Shown: positions 43,919 to 51,950, numbered from the stretch's first letter. The stretch: DNA of 64,000 nucleotides from Desulfobacter hydrogenophilus (GCF_004319545.1 NZ_CP036313.1:2792501-2856500), one strand, 5' to 3'. Program-made: numbers and translations. Notes: generated by a model not told the origin, from the sequence alone.

Positions 43919-44258
43919 GGTTCTGTTGACATTTTAATGTAGACATATCAAAGCGGCAGCAAAGCGAATAAAATGCAGATAATTTTTTGCCCATTTTTTA
44001 AACTGTGCGAAAATCCGACGACATTGTTTCAGCTTGCCAATAAAGCGCTCGATAAGATAGCGTTCTTTAAGGACTGCTTAAACAAACATTCGGCAGGACT
44101 TTTCCATTCCAATATATATCGTTTTTCGGGTTTTAAGAAATACCAAAATTTTGTGCTAAACAGCATTCGAAAAATTTGCGTTTCTCACATGTCATTCCTC
44201 CAGATAGCTGATATTGAGGCGGAAAAATTATGGACGGTCGTCAGATGTCAACAGAACC
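43919..44258 (-). mobile_element. IS5-family deletion derivative
   Basis: Perfect 14-bp terminal inverted repeats GGTTCTGTTGACAT lie at 43919-43932 and 44245-44258, with only 340 bp between the outer ends. On the minus strand the last part (about 44075 to 43934) encodes the IS5 transposase C-terminus: ERYLIERFIGKLKQCRR and RFAAALICLH followed by TAA. The middle of the transposase is deleted, leaving a non-autonomous element. The right end touches the fold-back element at 44261 with only TA between them. Confidence 0.8.
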
Positions 44259-44260
44259 TA

Positions 44261-44420
44261 GGACCGCAGATTAAATAAGTTGGGCAGAAATAACGCCGAA
44301 CCTTGGTTCATCTACAAGGCGTATTAAAGGTTGAACAGCAGTCCTACTGGGTCTTTGATGCAACGAAGTAGATGAGCCCAAAGGCAAGCTGTTTCGTTTA
44401 AGTTATTTAATCTGTTGTCC
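44261..44420. mobile_element. 160-bp fold-back MITE-like element, copy 2
   Basis: It opens with GGACCGCAGATTAAATAAGT and closes with the complement-type end ATTTAATCTGTTGTCC. Its sequence equals the reverse complement of the 7817-7976 copy, same length, with small differences. It lies 32 nt past the 3' end of the acyltransferase gene and could act there as a strong hairpin. Confidence 0.75.
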
Positions 44421-44452
44421 TTACAGGTGTTATTCTTTGTTTGGTCCAAAAA

Positions 44453-45193
44453 TCAAATATTCGGCCAATATTCGTCTTCCAGTCCGGCAAGCATAAGGTC
44501 ATACATTCCTGCATCGGTCTGCTTCAGATCGACCAGCAGTTCATGGATATTTGCAAAATAGGGGATCCGTTCACCATGATATTGTACAGGCACCCCTATT
44601 TGTTGGAATAGAAATCCATATTTTTTTAAGGCATAAAATATTTTTTTTTCGGTGATCATGTACCAGTGGGTCAACCCCTGTCGCAAACTTTCATGGAGCA
44701 TGACCTGGTAAAGCCCCAGGACAATGATCGGGTTTTTTCGGCCCTCCATTTCTTTTGGGATGGTCCCATCGTCGGGCAGTACGCCGCCTTCTTTTTTCTT
44801 TAAATAAGACTCTACGCCATACATTCCGTCCTCTTTACGACGTCTGAGGTCTTTGGTTACCGTAAGTCTGGAAATTTCGCCGGTTTTATTCGGCTCCGGT
44901 TTTTCCCCTGTAAAATTTAATTTTGTGGCATGTTCAATGGGAAATCCTTTGTCTGAATTAAGCACCAGCCGTATGGTACCGACCACGGAATCTGTTTCGT
45001 TCAGGCAGGCAAAATGGATGGATTCTTTTTCATACTCATCTTTTTCCAGTCCGTCCGGATGGTCATGTTTATTTTCAAACCCGAACTCATCCACATAGAC
45101 TTCATACCTCATTCTAAAGGTATCTTTTAAGATATCATCATCTATGACCTGACCAAACTTGAATCTGTCGTAGGTAAGAGTTTTGCTGATCAT
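44453..45193 (-). CDS. PEP-CTERM/exosortase-associated acyltransferase (LuxI-like)
   Basis: The family is related in fold to N-acyl-homoserine lactone and N-acyl amino acid synthases and is named for its co-occurrence with exosortase systems; the product is not known. The 246 residues have FRMRYEVYVDEFGFE with the RYxVY core (about 28-42), VVGTIRLVL, GEISRLTVTKDLRRR (about 110) and THWYMITEKKIFYALKKYG. IPYFANIHELL lies near the end. The ATG at 45193 has AGGTG upstream and is preferred to a GTG at 45205. It is divergent from the E1-like/MMPL pair. A TTGACA lies upstream of it, but no good -10. Confidence 0.85.
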   Translation of the reverse strand: MISKTLTYDRFKFGQVIDDDILKDTFRMRYEVYVDEFGFENKHDHPDGLEKDEYEKESIHFACLNETDSVVGTIRLVLNSDKGFPIEHATKLNFTGEKPEPNKTGEISRLTVTKDLRRRKEDGMYGVESYLKKKEGGVLPDDGTIPKEMEGRKNPIIVLGLYQVMLHESLRQGLTHWYMITEKKIFYALKKYGFLFQQIGVPVQYHGERIPYFANIHELLVDLKQTDAGMYDLMLAGLEDEYWPNI

Positions 45194-45205
45194 CTTTAAA
45201 TTCAC

Positions 45206-45767
45206 CTGTATTAATTTTTTTGTATGATAATTTTACCGAAAATCACTGTATCATCTTGTAATTTTTAGGATTGTTTGTCAAGTGCTTTCCCCGGAGGACA
45301 TCCGGATTTCTTTTTAATAATGTCTGCCGGTTTTGTAAAAGAAATATAGCTGTTTATGTATTGAGTATTGAGAAAAAACCATTTTGTTTGCATTTTTTAT
45401 AAAAAAACTTGTCTTGAGAATAGCGAATAAGTAGACTGAATATTACGCAAACACTTTTGAGTTATGCCAGGGATAAAATTCATCATGGTGTGACGTTATA
45501 ACTGCTTGAGTTTGCAGCCTGAAATAATTTGTTTATGAAATTATTATGACTCTCACAAAGTCGCAAAGACACCAAGAGGAGATGAGTTCTTTGTGCCGTG
45601 GTGGCCTTGTGAGAGAATAAAGACAAGAGGTATAAGGTGTTTCCCATGGATTTTATTACCCGATATAAATGGGTTTTAAGGACAAGGGCATCTTTCCCCA
45701 TGTGAACTTAGAGCTTCTATCTCGAATAAATTAAATCAAGGGCATTTCTAAATTTGAGGAAAATACT
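45206..45767. promoter_or_regulatory. Divergent intergenic region, acyltransferase / E1-like gene
   Basis: These 560 nt are AT-rich and contain no supported gene. A TTGACA (minus strand, around 45280) could be the -35 of the acyltransferase promoter, but the -10 is weak. The only clear structure is the palindromic repeat at 45548-45621. GAGGAAAA precedes the E1-like start. A short ORF at 45483-45701 overlaps the repeat and is not credible. Confidence 0.4.
45548..45621. repeat. Imperfect palindrome of the CGCAAAGACACCAAG type
   Basis: CTCTCACAAAGTCGCAAAG is mirrored by the complement of CTTTGTGCCGTGGTGGCCTTGTGAGAG across a short AG-rich centre. Repeats of this kind (CGCAAAGACGCAAAG-like) occur in many environmental bacteria. 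A partial relative, CGCACAAAGACACCAAAACACAAAG, is at about 53708-53732. Confidence 0.6.
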
Positions 45768-46685
45768 ATGAAATTAGATGCCATGTTCGAAAAGCTTCAA
45801 ACCCTTGGCATTGGAAACCGGCGGGAGTATATGAACCAGGCCTTCTCAAGAAATATCGGCCTTCTGACAGAAGATGAACAGAAGAAATTAGAAAAGGTCC
45901 GTATTGCCATACCGGGTATGGGAGGGGTGGGAGGAGCACATTTGATAACCCTCGTCAGATCCGGGATCGGAAATTTCAATATTGCCGATTTTGATTCTTT
46001 TGAGCCGGTTAATATTAACCGCCAATATGGGGCTGCTGTGCAGGATTTCGGCAGGCCGAAACTGGAGGTTATGAAAGAAAGAGCCTTATCCATAAATCCA
46101 TACCTTCAAATAAATACCTTTGATAAGGGTATAAATGAAGACAACATGGATGAATTTCTTGACGGGGTAGATGTCGTCATTGATGGGCTTGATTTTTTTG
46201 TTTTTGAGATACGAAGAAAGTTGTTTAAACGAGCGGCACAAAAAGGCATTTATGTAATTACAGCCGCTCCTTTAGGGTTCAGTTCGGCTGTATTGGTCTT
46301 TTCTCCGGACGGTATGGGTTTTGACGAATATTTTAACATTACCAAAGGCATGACAGCCGATGACAAGTACTTGTCATTTGCCATGGGGCTGGCTCCGAAG
46401 CCCACCCACATTAAATACATGAATCTTTCAAGGGTGGATTTTAGTTCCAAGGCCGGCCCGTCCATGAATATTGCCTGTCAGTTATGTTCGGGAATGGCGG
46501 CGGCAGAAGCGTTGAAAATTATCCTGAAGCGGGGGCGTATCAAATCTGTACCATATTATTGGCAGTTTGATCCTTATCAGAATAAATTGAAAACTGGAAA
46601 ATTGTACTTTGGCAATAAAAATCCGGTGCAGCAATTGAAAAAAGTTTTTGTTAAAGTGTTTTTGATGAAAAAAAGGATAAGATAA
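45768..46685 (+). CDS. E1/ThiF-like adenylating enzyme, unassigned substrate
   Basis: The 305 residues carry an E1-type fold: an N-terminal helical extension (about 1-45, NRREYMNQAFSRNIGLLTEDEQ), the nucleotide motif AIPGMGGVGGAHLITLVRSG (about 49-68), the acidic/Arg segment NIADFDSFEPVNINRQYGA, and DVVIDGLDFFVFEIRR. ACQLCSGMAAAEALKIIL lies in the C-terminal half. The two CxxC zinc pairs of MoeB and ThiF are not evident and no rhodanese or ubiquitin-like partner gene is near, so it is neither MoeB nor TcdA. E1-like enzymes activate a carboxylate by adenylation. GAGGAAAA precedes the ATG, and the stop abuts the start of the MMPL gene, so both act together. Confidence 0.85.
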   Translation: MKLDAMFEKLQTLGIGNRREYMNQAFSRNIGLLTEDEQKKLEKVRIAIPGMGGVGGAHLITLVRSGIGNFNIADFDSFEPVNINRQYGAAVQDFGRPKLEVMKERALSINPYLQINTFDKGINEDNMDEFLDGVDVVIDGLDFFVFEIRRKLFKRAAQKGIYVITAAPLGFSSAVLVFSPDGMGFDEYFNITKGMTADDKYLSFAMGLAPKPTHIKYMNLSRVDFSSKAGPSMNIACQLCSGMAAAEALKIILKRGRIKSVPYYWQFDPYQNKLKTGKLYFGNKNPVQQLKKVFVKVFLMKKRIR

Positions 46686-48992
46686 ATGGGCAGAAAATAT
46701 GTCGATCTGCTGTTGAAATTTCCAAAATGGTTTTCTTTTTTACTTGTAGCGGTAACCTGTATATCAGCTTGGTTATTATCTCTCCTCCCGGTTGAAACTT
46801 CCGTGGAATCATTAATCATGGAAAATGATCCTGATCTTGTTTTTTACGAGACCTATAAAAAAGAATTTGGAGAGGACGAATTTATCATTGTTGCATTTTC
46901 ATCAGACAATATTTTTACTCCGGAAATGCTCAAAGAAATTCACGGCCTGACCCTGAAACTTGAAGCTGTTAAAGAGGTTAAGGAAATTATCAGCATAACT
47001 AATGTTGAGAGCATCTTGGGCACGGAATATGATTTTATAGTCCAGCCCTTGTGCCAGGACATGCCTGAAACCATGGCCGATGCCCAAAAGATTAAACGCT
47101 TGGCCTTCAATCTGAAATCGGTTAAAAACAATATCGTTTCAGATGACGGGAAATCCTCTTTGTTCCTTGTCCGGACCCTGCCCCACGAGGGCGATGAGAC
47201 TTATGATGCCCGGCTGCTCAAAAAGATAGAACAGATTTTTAGCGACAATAAAGGACAAGAATCTCTTCTGCAAAGGGATAAAATTCATGTTGCCGGCTGG
47301 CTGGTCACCGATGTTAATATGAGTTCCCATATCAACCGGGATAACCAGGTATTTATGCCGCTTCTATATATAATTCTTGGTTCGTTCCTGTTTTTTGCCC
47401 TGAAAAGCGTTATATCCGTTGCCATCGGCATGGTTAATATTACCCTCTGCCTGGTCTGGACCATGGCGGCTCTGTTCTTATCCGGCGGCGCCATCAGTCC
47501 CATGACAGCTATTTTAACCCCCCTGATGCTGGCCTTGGCTGTGTCCGATAGCGTCCACGTTCTGCCCCATTTTTTTAAACAAAAACGGACCCGGGAGAAT
47601 ACGCTGAATCTCCTCAAACAGACCATAAATGATCTGTGGCGGCCTTGCTTTCTAACCAGTCTGACCACAGCCATTGGTTTTTTGTCCCTGCTGGTAAGTG
47701 ATATACCACCCATCAGGCATTTTGGATTGGCTGCTGCTTTAGGCATGATGGCTGAGTTCGCTTTGACCATGACCCTGATCCCCCTATCCATTTATTTTTT
47801 TCGCCATACGGAATTTATCGTCAAGGATTTCAAAATTCGGGAAAACATTTTATCAAAAGTTTCAACGAAACTTTCTTTATTTATCATACAAAAAAAGCAC
47901 TGGATTCTATTGGTCTCTGTTTTATTGGTTGCAGGATCTGTTATAGGCGTCTCTAAGGTGGAAGTTGAAACAAATCTAATCGAATATTTTAAAAAAAGCA
48001 GCACGGTTTACCGGGATTTTAATTTTATCGATACCCGGCTGAACGGTGTCAATACAATAGAAATTTCCATTAAACATAAAAATGGTGAAAGCCTTATAAC
48101 GCCTGAAACCCTTAGGATAATAGACCGTGTTGAAACCTATTTGGCGAGTTTGCCCATTGTGGGAACCACCACATCAGTCAACACCTTTATCAAGCAGATG
48201 AATAAATCCTTTCATGCTGAAGATCCTCAATTTTATACCATTCCTGAATCCGGAGAAATGATTGCCCAATATATGCTGATTTACGGAGGCGATGAGATTT
48301 ATAATTTTTTAAACGACTCCTATTCATGGACCCGGATTTCAGCCAGGATTTCCGAGCACAGTTCCAAAAAACTTGAAGCGTATATCAGCGGGATCCAGAA
48401 TTTCATCGAAAATAAGATAGACGATCAGGATCTTGAGATCAGAATGACAGGGAAGACATTTCTGGTTAACAAACTGGTAAAAAATATTGTTGACAGCCAG
48501 GTAAACAGCCTGCTGCTGGCCTTTATCATTATTTTCGGCATTCTTTTTATTGTGTTTAAATCATTTAAGCTTGGGCTTCTTTCTTTGATCCCCAATTTAT
48601 TGCCGATTCTGTTCAATTTGGGGCTTATGGGGCTTATGGGGATTCCATTGAACACGGCGACTGCCATCATATCTGCCGTCGCCATCGGCATTGCCGTAGA
48701 TGACACCATACATTTTTTGTCTGTATATCAGTCTGCCCGGAATCAGGACATGAACATGGGTGAAGCAGCCATGAATGCAGTGAGGCTCAAAGGCGAACCC
48801 ATTATGCTGACTTCATTTATACTCTGTTGCGGTTTTGGGGTGATGGTATTCTCAAGTTTTGTTCCCACTATTCAGTTTGGTTTTTTAAGTGCTGTGATTA
48901 TGATATCAGCTATGGTGTGTGATCTTATTATTCTGCCGGCCCTGATGCTTTTATACACAAAAAAAAAGCTGGTACAGAGACCTTCAGAGTAG
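46686..48992 (+). CDS. MMPL/RND-superfamily exporter
   Basis: The 768 residues have the doubled RND plan: helix 1 (about 16-36), a periplasmic domain (about 40-220), five helices (about 222-370), then helix 7 near 410, a second periplasmic domain and five helices (about 615-755). Motifs include TPLMLALAVSDSVHVLPHFF in the first half and ISAVAIGIAVDDTIHFLSVY in the second, with the Asp residues that couple protons. Family members move lipids, hopanoids or hydrophobic metabolites. The gene starts directly at the stop of the E1-like gene. A LolA-like protein and a DUF1302 barrel, common partners, lie 5 kb away. Confidence 0.9.
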   Translation: MGRKYVDLLLKFPKWFSFLLVAVTCISAWLLSLLPVETSVESLIMENDPDLVFYETYKKEFGEDEFIIVAFSSDNIFTPEMLKEIHGLTLKLEAVKEVKEIISITNVESILGTEYDFIVQPLCQDMPETMADAQKIKRLAFNLKSVKNNIVSDDGKSSLFLVRTLPHEGDETYDARLLKKIEQIFSDNKGQESLLQRDKIHVAGWLVTDVNMSSHINRDNQVFMPLLYIILGSFLFFALKSVISVAIGMVNITLCLVWTMAALFLSGGAISPMTAILTPLMLALAVSDSVHVLPHFFKQKRTRENTLNLLKQTINDLWRPCFLTSLTTAIGFLSLLVSDIPPIRHFGLAAALGMMAEFALTMTLIPLSIYFFRHTEFIVKDFKIRENILSKVSTKLSLFIIQKKHWILLVSVLLVAGSVIGVSKVEVETNLIEYFKKSSTVYRDFNFIDTRLNGVNTIEISIKHKNGESLITPETLRIIDRVETYLASLPIVGTTTSVNTFIKQMNKSFHAEDPQFYTIPESGEMIAQYMLIYGGDEIYNFLNDSYSWTRISARISEHSSKKLEAYISGIQNFIENKIDDQDLEIRMTGKTFLVNKLVKNIVDSQVNSLLLAFIIIFGILFIVFKSFKLGLLSLIPNLLPILFNLGLMGLMGIPLNTATAIISAVAIGIAVDDTIHFLSVYQSARNQDMNMGEAAMNAVRLKGEPIMLTSFILCCGFGVMVFSSFVPTIQFGFLSAVIMISAMVCDLIILPALMLLYTKKKLVQRPSE

Positions 48993-49021
48993 TACTTTTG
49001 TCTTCCAGTAATATCAGCGAA

Positions 49022-49495
49022 TCCAAAAAAAGGGAGAGGGTATTGGAGCGATCTAAGCATAGTCTGAAGAACCCTTTCTTGAAGATTCTCCATGGTTACA
49101 GGATACCGTGCGCGGGTGTGGGTAGCGCCGGAACCACTTACAGCACCAATAGATGGAAAGAATTTGCTTTTGTTATCAGGGTCCTCACGGCCATAAAACA
49201 ACTTGCCGGATCGGAACGGGAACAACTCTTAGACGACGGATGGGTGCTGGCAAAATGACTGGAGCAGATTCCGGAGTGTGATTCCCCGCAGTTTCGCCAC
49301 ATGATGAGCTTCCTCCTCTTTCCTGACGAGTTTAAAAGGATTATTCGGCGAGACGGACCGGCGCAGAATTATTTCTTCGTTTACCGGTAAATCAGCAGTG
49401 CAGATTAATAATCTGTCTGCTTTGGAGATTGATAGAGCACTGTCCGCCATCAGAAAGCAGCAGGAAGAAATATACGGCATGACGGATATTGATTT
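49022..49495 (+). pseudogene. Remnant of an McrB-like restriction ATPase
   Basis: The reading frame downstream of the exporter contains STNRWKEFAFVIRVLTAIKQ, an in-frame TGA (49256-49258), then PQFRHMMSFLLFPDEFKRII. After another stop the homology continues one frame over with LSALEIDRALSAIRKQQEEI and YGMTDIDF. These segments, in this order, resemble the region before the P-loop in McrB-like AAA proteins. The ATPase core is missing. Two interruptions and the loss of the rest show decay. The family call is from motif memory. Confidence 0.5.
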
Positions 49496-49540
49496 CCTGT
49501 CCGGTTCTACCAGCGGCCAGTTTCATGGAGTCGGGTATTG

Positions 49541-50046
49541 TCTTTCGGTCCGCATCATGTGCTACAAGCAGATGAATGTGGTTTGACGTGATTGTATAAT
49601 TGAGTATTACCAGGCCGTACCGCTTCCTGACTTCAAAAAGCCACAGCAGTCACCGTCGTCGGTCTCTAGCGAACTTGAGTAGATATTCCCGTTTATGACA
49701 TCGGTGCGTAATGTCCCACATTTGACCCGGAATGTAATGTCGTTTTTAAAGAAGTGGCAATCGTGAGGTGGATATTGATTATGATCACTGGCCCTCAGGG
49801 GTATGATTTTTACTAAGATGTCCGCTGCATTTTTCAAACCAAGTCTTATTATGGTAAAAAAATTCTATTTTTATAGAAAATTTTATACAAAAGCATAACC
49901 TTTTTGACCTATTCAGCTAAAAATAGTTTTGAGATTAAAACACTCTCTCAATTTATAAAGTTAACCTATATCGAATCAGGAAATAGAAATAATCTTAGAA
50001 CGCTCTTTCCTAACTTGCAATCCACCTTATGTAGAACCGCCAGCAA
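49541..50046. other. Non-coding stretch, possible gene debris
   Basis: About 500 AT-rich nt lie between the McrB-like remnant and the regulatory region of the PEP-CTERM gene. Short open frames occur on both strands (for example 49607-49837, minus) but none has a ribosome site or a recognisable motif. It may contain further transposon or gene debris. Nothing more specific is supported. Confidence 0.4.
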
Positions 50047-50091
50047 TTAAGTATCATGTCTCTTTAATTATGCTAATTAAAAAATACTTAA
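50047..50091. promoter_or_regulatory. Nested palindrome upstream of the sigma-54 promoter
   Basis: TTAAGTAT (50047-50054) and ATACTTAA (50084-50091) flank an inner inverted pair TTTAATTA (50063-50070) and TAATTAAA (50074-50081). It ends 3 nt before the -24 box. It may be a binding site for an enhancer-binding protein, though such sites usually lie farther upstream, or a cruciform-like structure. Confidence 0.5.
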
Positions 50092-50094
50092 TCC

Positions 50095-50111
50095 TTGGCA
50101 CCTTAATTGCA
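50095..50111 (+). promoter_or_regulatory. Sigma-54 (-24/-12) promoter of the PEP-CTERM gene
   Basis: TTGGCACCTTAATTGCA matches the sigma-54 consensus TTGGCACGNNNNTTGCW at all but one fixed position, with the exact GG-to-GC spacing of 12. It lies 150 nt upstream of the ATG at 50262 on the same strand. Sigma-54 promoters are an established feature of PEP-CTERM genes controlled by the PrsK/PrsR system. Confidence 0.8.
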
Positions 50112-50163
50112 GTCCAAATATGTCAGATATCAGGAAGTTACTTGGTACAATTAGAGATTAAAG

Positions 50164-50174
50164 AAGGAGGTGAT
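50164..50174 (+). promoter_or_regulatory. Extended Shine-Dalgarno inside the leader, not used by the main gene
   Basis: AAGGAGGTGAT is an 11-nt match to the anti-Shine-Dalgarno tail of 16S rRNA, yet it lies about 90 nt upstream of the PEP-CTERM ATG. The only frame it could serve is a four-codon GTG ORF (MSID, then TAA) 15 nt later. The main gene has its own GAGGTG 6 nt before its ATG. It may be a ribosome standby or leader-peptide site. Confidence 0.45.
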
Positions 50175-50261
50175 AGAATTTTTAGTGAGTATTGATTAAA
50201 AAAACAATTAACCCAAAATTAAATTTTTGTCAAAAACAACTTAGATGATTGAGGTGAATAA

Positions 50262-51137
50262 ATGAAGAAGAATTTTTTGTCGGTTTTATTGGTGGTTATA
50301 TTTAGTTGCTTTTTAGCAAATACAGCTTTCGCACTTAATAGTTATCTAGATATAGGGACGGACTGGATTGGCGATACGGATGGTGATAGCTTAACGTACG
50401 ATTTTAATGAACTGCAGTATCTTGCGAATACAACATCTACACAATACGATACAAATGAAGATGGCACTTTAACAGTAGGAGATAAGTTTAACGATGAGGG
50501 TAACGCTTATATAACGACCTTACTTCCCGTTGAAGCTCCATTAGATACTGAGGGGTTGAACTTCACATATCAATTCACTTTTACCTGGGAGGATTTTGTA
50601 GGTGAAGTTGTGGAGATCAATGAAGGAATCACAACCGATAGCATTACTACTAAGTACACGGAAGGAACGATTAACTTTTACTTAGATGATGGCTATACGA
50701 CAGCAACGCATGGAAGTGGACTTGGCACAAGCGATGATGCAAATTTCGGTGACGGTGAATTGGTTGCTACAGTTGAAATCAGTAGTGGCGTAGGGCATTC
50801 TAACTTTGAAGCAGGTACTCTTACATTCACGGGTGGTGACTATAGTTTGCATGGTGAGTTTACATTTCTGAAAAATGATTTTTGGTATGAAGCTATAACC
50901 GGTGACGATCTCAAAGAAAAATATGTGGATATTGGATGGTTGCTTGGATACACTGCAGGAGATACCGATAACGAAGCATTCGATCAAAATCCAGGGACAA
51001 CAGACGACGTGCTTTATACGATTGATGCCAGGCATGATGCCAGTTTCAGTATTTCAGCTGTTCCAGAACCAACGACTATAATGTTGTTGGGTTTTGGTCT
51101 GCTGGGTATAGCAGGTGTTGCTCGAAAAAACAGATAG
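50262..51137 (+). CDS. Secreted PEP-CTERM sorting-domain protein
   Basis: The 291 residues have a signal peptide (FLSVLLVVIFSCFLANTAFA, cleavage near residue 25), an acidic beta-rich central region with little charge balance, and a classic PEP-CTERM tail at 267-291: VPEPTTIMLLGFGLLGIAG, then a basic end (RKNR). The tail should be recognised and removed by an exosortase during export. Two Asp/Asn-rich loops (IGDTDGDSLTYD and DTNEDGTLTVGD, about 37-48 and 63-74) resemble calcium-binding EF-hand or dockerin loops. Such proteins are typically exported in biofilm or floc matrices. The gene has a sigma-54 promoter, GAGGTG before the ATG and a good terminator; it is monocistronic. No exosortase is in this window. 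Confidence 0.92.
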   Translation: MKKNFLSVLLVVIFSCFLANTAFALNSYLDIGTDWIGDTDGDSLTYDFNELQYLANTTSTQYDTNEDGTLTVGDKFNDEGNAYITTLLPVEAPLDTEGLNFTYQFTFTWEDFVGEVVEINEGITTDSITTKYTEGTINFYLDDGYTTATHGSGLGTSDDANFGDGELVATVEISSGVGHSNFEAGTLTFTGGDYSLHGEFTFLKNDFWYEAITGDDLKEKYVDIGWLLGYTAGDTDNEAFDQNPGTTDDVLYTIDARHDASFSISAVPEPTTIMLLGFGLLGIAGVARKNR

Positions 51138-51175
51138 TGGATTTCAATTGAATAAACAATTTAGTTGATTTTTAA

Positions 51176-51219
51176 AACAGGTAGGTGTTGATTGTTCAAC
51201 ATCTACCTGTTGTTATTTT
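51176..51219 (+). terminator. Terminator of the PEP-CTERM gene
   Basis: A 16-bp stem (AACAGGTAGGTGTTGA with TCAACATCTACCTGTT, one G-U pair) closes a 4-nt loop and is followed by GTTATTTTAATT. It starts 38 nt after the stop codon. Confidence 0.8.
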
Positions 51220-51297
51220 AATTGGGTGTGGCTCTTTTGTATTTTTAAGTTACCGGCACTTTGGGTTGTTCTTCTTTGTCTCATTTTTCCGCTGAGT

Positions 51298-51597
51298 TTA
51301 TTTAATAACCCGCAGCTTTGGCTTTCTTTGCGTTGGCCTTGAGTTTGTAGTGGCAGGAAAGACACCATCCGCATAATGATCCTGATGATTTCGCTTGAAT
51401 TCATACTCCTCATGGAACAGCCAGTATTTATCAAAATCCTTGCTCGCCCGTAAGGCTCGCAGGCGCAATACGGCTTCAGTGCCTTGAAGACCCTATTTGG
51501 CACCAGTGATCCCCATACGATCTTTTACAAGATGCCGGCAAGCGCCCTCGATTACCCGTGTCCCTTCGGCAAGCATGCGTATAGCTTTTTTAGCAGA
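51298..51597 (-). pseudogene. ISKra4-family transposase remnant, C-terminal part
   Basis: On the minus strand one frame reads RVIEGACRHLVKDRMGITGA, then an in-frame TAG where the family has a Trp codon, then GLQGTEAVLRLRALRASKDF and HADGVFP-like sequence (DHYADGVFPATTN) to a TAA at 51298. This is the end of an ISKra4-type transposase. The N-terminal two thirds are missing beyond 51600. It is a decayed insertion sequence, 80 nt from the terminator of the PEP-CTERM gene. Confidence 0.75.
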
Positions 51598-51600
51598 CAA

Positions 51601-51950
51601 AATTTGTCAAAGGATGGGGATAAAATTTCACCGCTCCTTTCCTATTTGTCAATTTATTGAAGCGGTTTTATAGTTCCAGGGCAGCCAGAGGGAAGGGTTA
51701 TGTCTCAGTTTAGCAGCATTCTTTAACAGTGTAAGCGCTCTATGAACCCCATCTTTTTCTAAGGCAAAATCCATGAGATATTAGGTCCATCTTTCAACGA
51801 ATTGAGGAGGCCGATTAAAAGATGGCAGAATTTTATTTACCGGAGAAAGGTGTCCCATGCACACCGAGTAAAATGTCTTCTTCTCTTCACCTTACAGTCG
51901 ATTCCCGACTAAGCCTTGAGATTCAGGATCGGTTTTCTCCTGAAACCTTG
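51601..51950. other. Non-coding debris between two insertion sequences
   Basis: About 350 nt between the ISKra4 remnant and the left end of the IS at 51951 hold no supported gene. A 42-codon minus frame (about 51645-51773) ends LRHNPSLWLPWNYKTASIN and looks like a transposase or other gene tail, but I could not assign it. Otherwise nothing is seen. Confidence 0.4.

Noticed and set aside
48998..49258. An intact 86-residue gene after the MMPL exporter
   Set aside because: Similarity continues past its stop codon and then in another frame, so it is a pseudogene piece.
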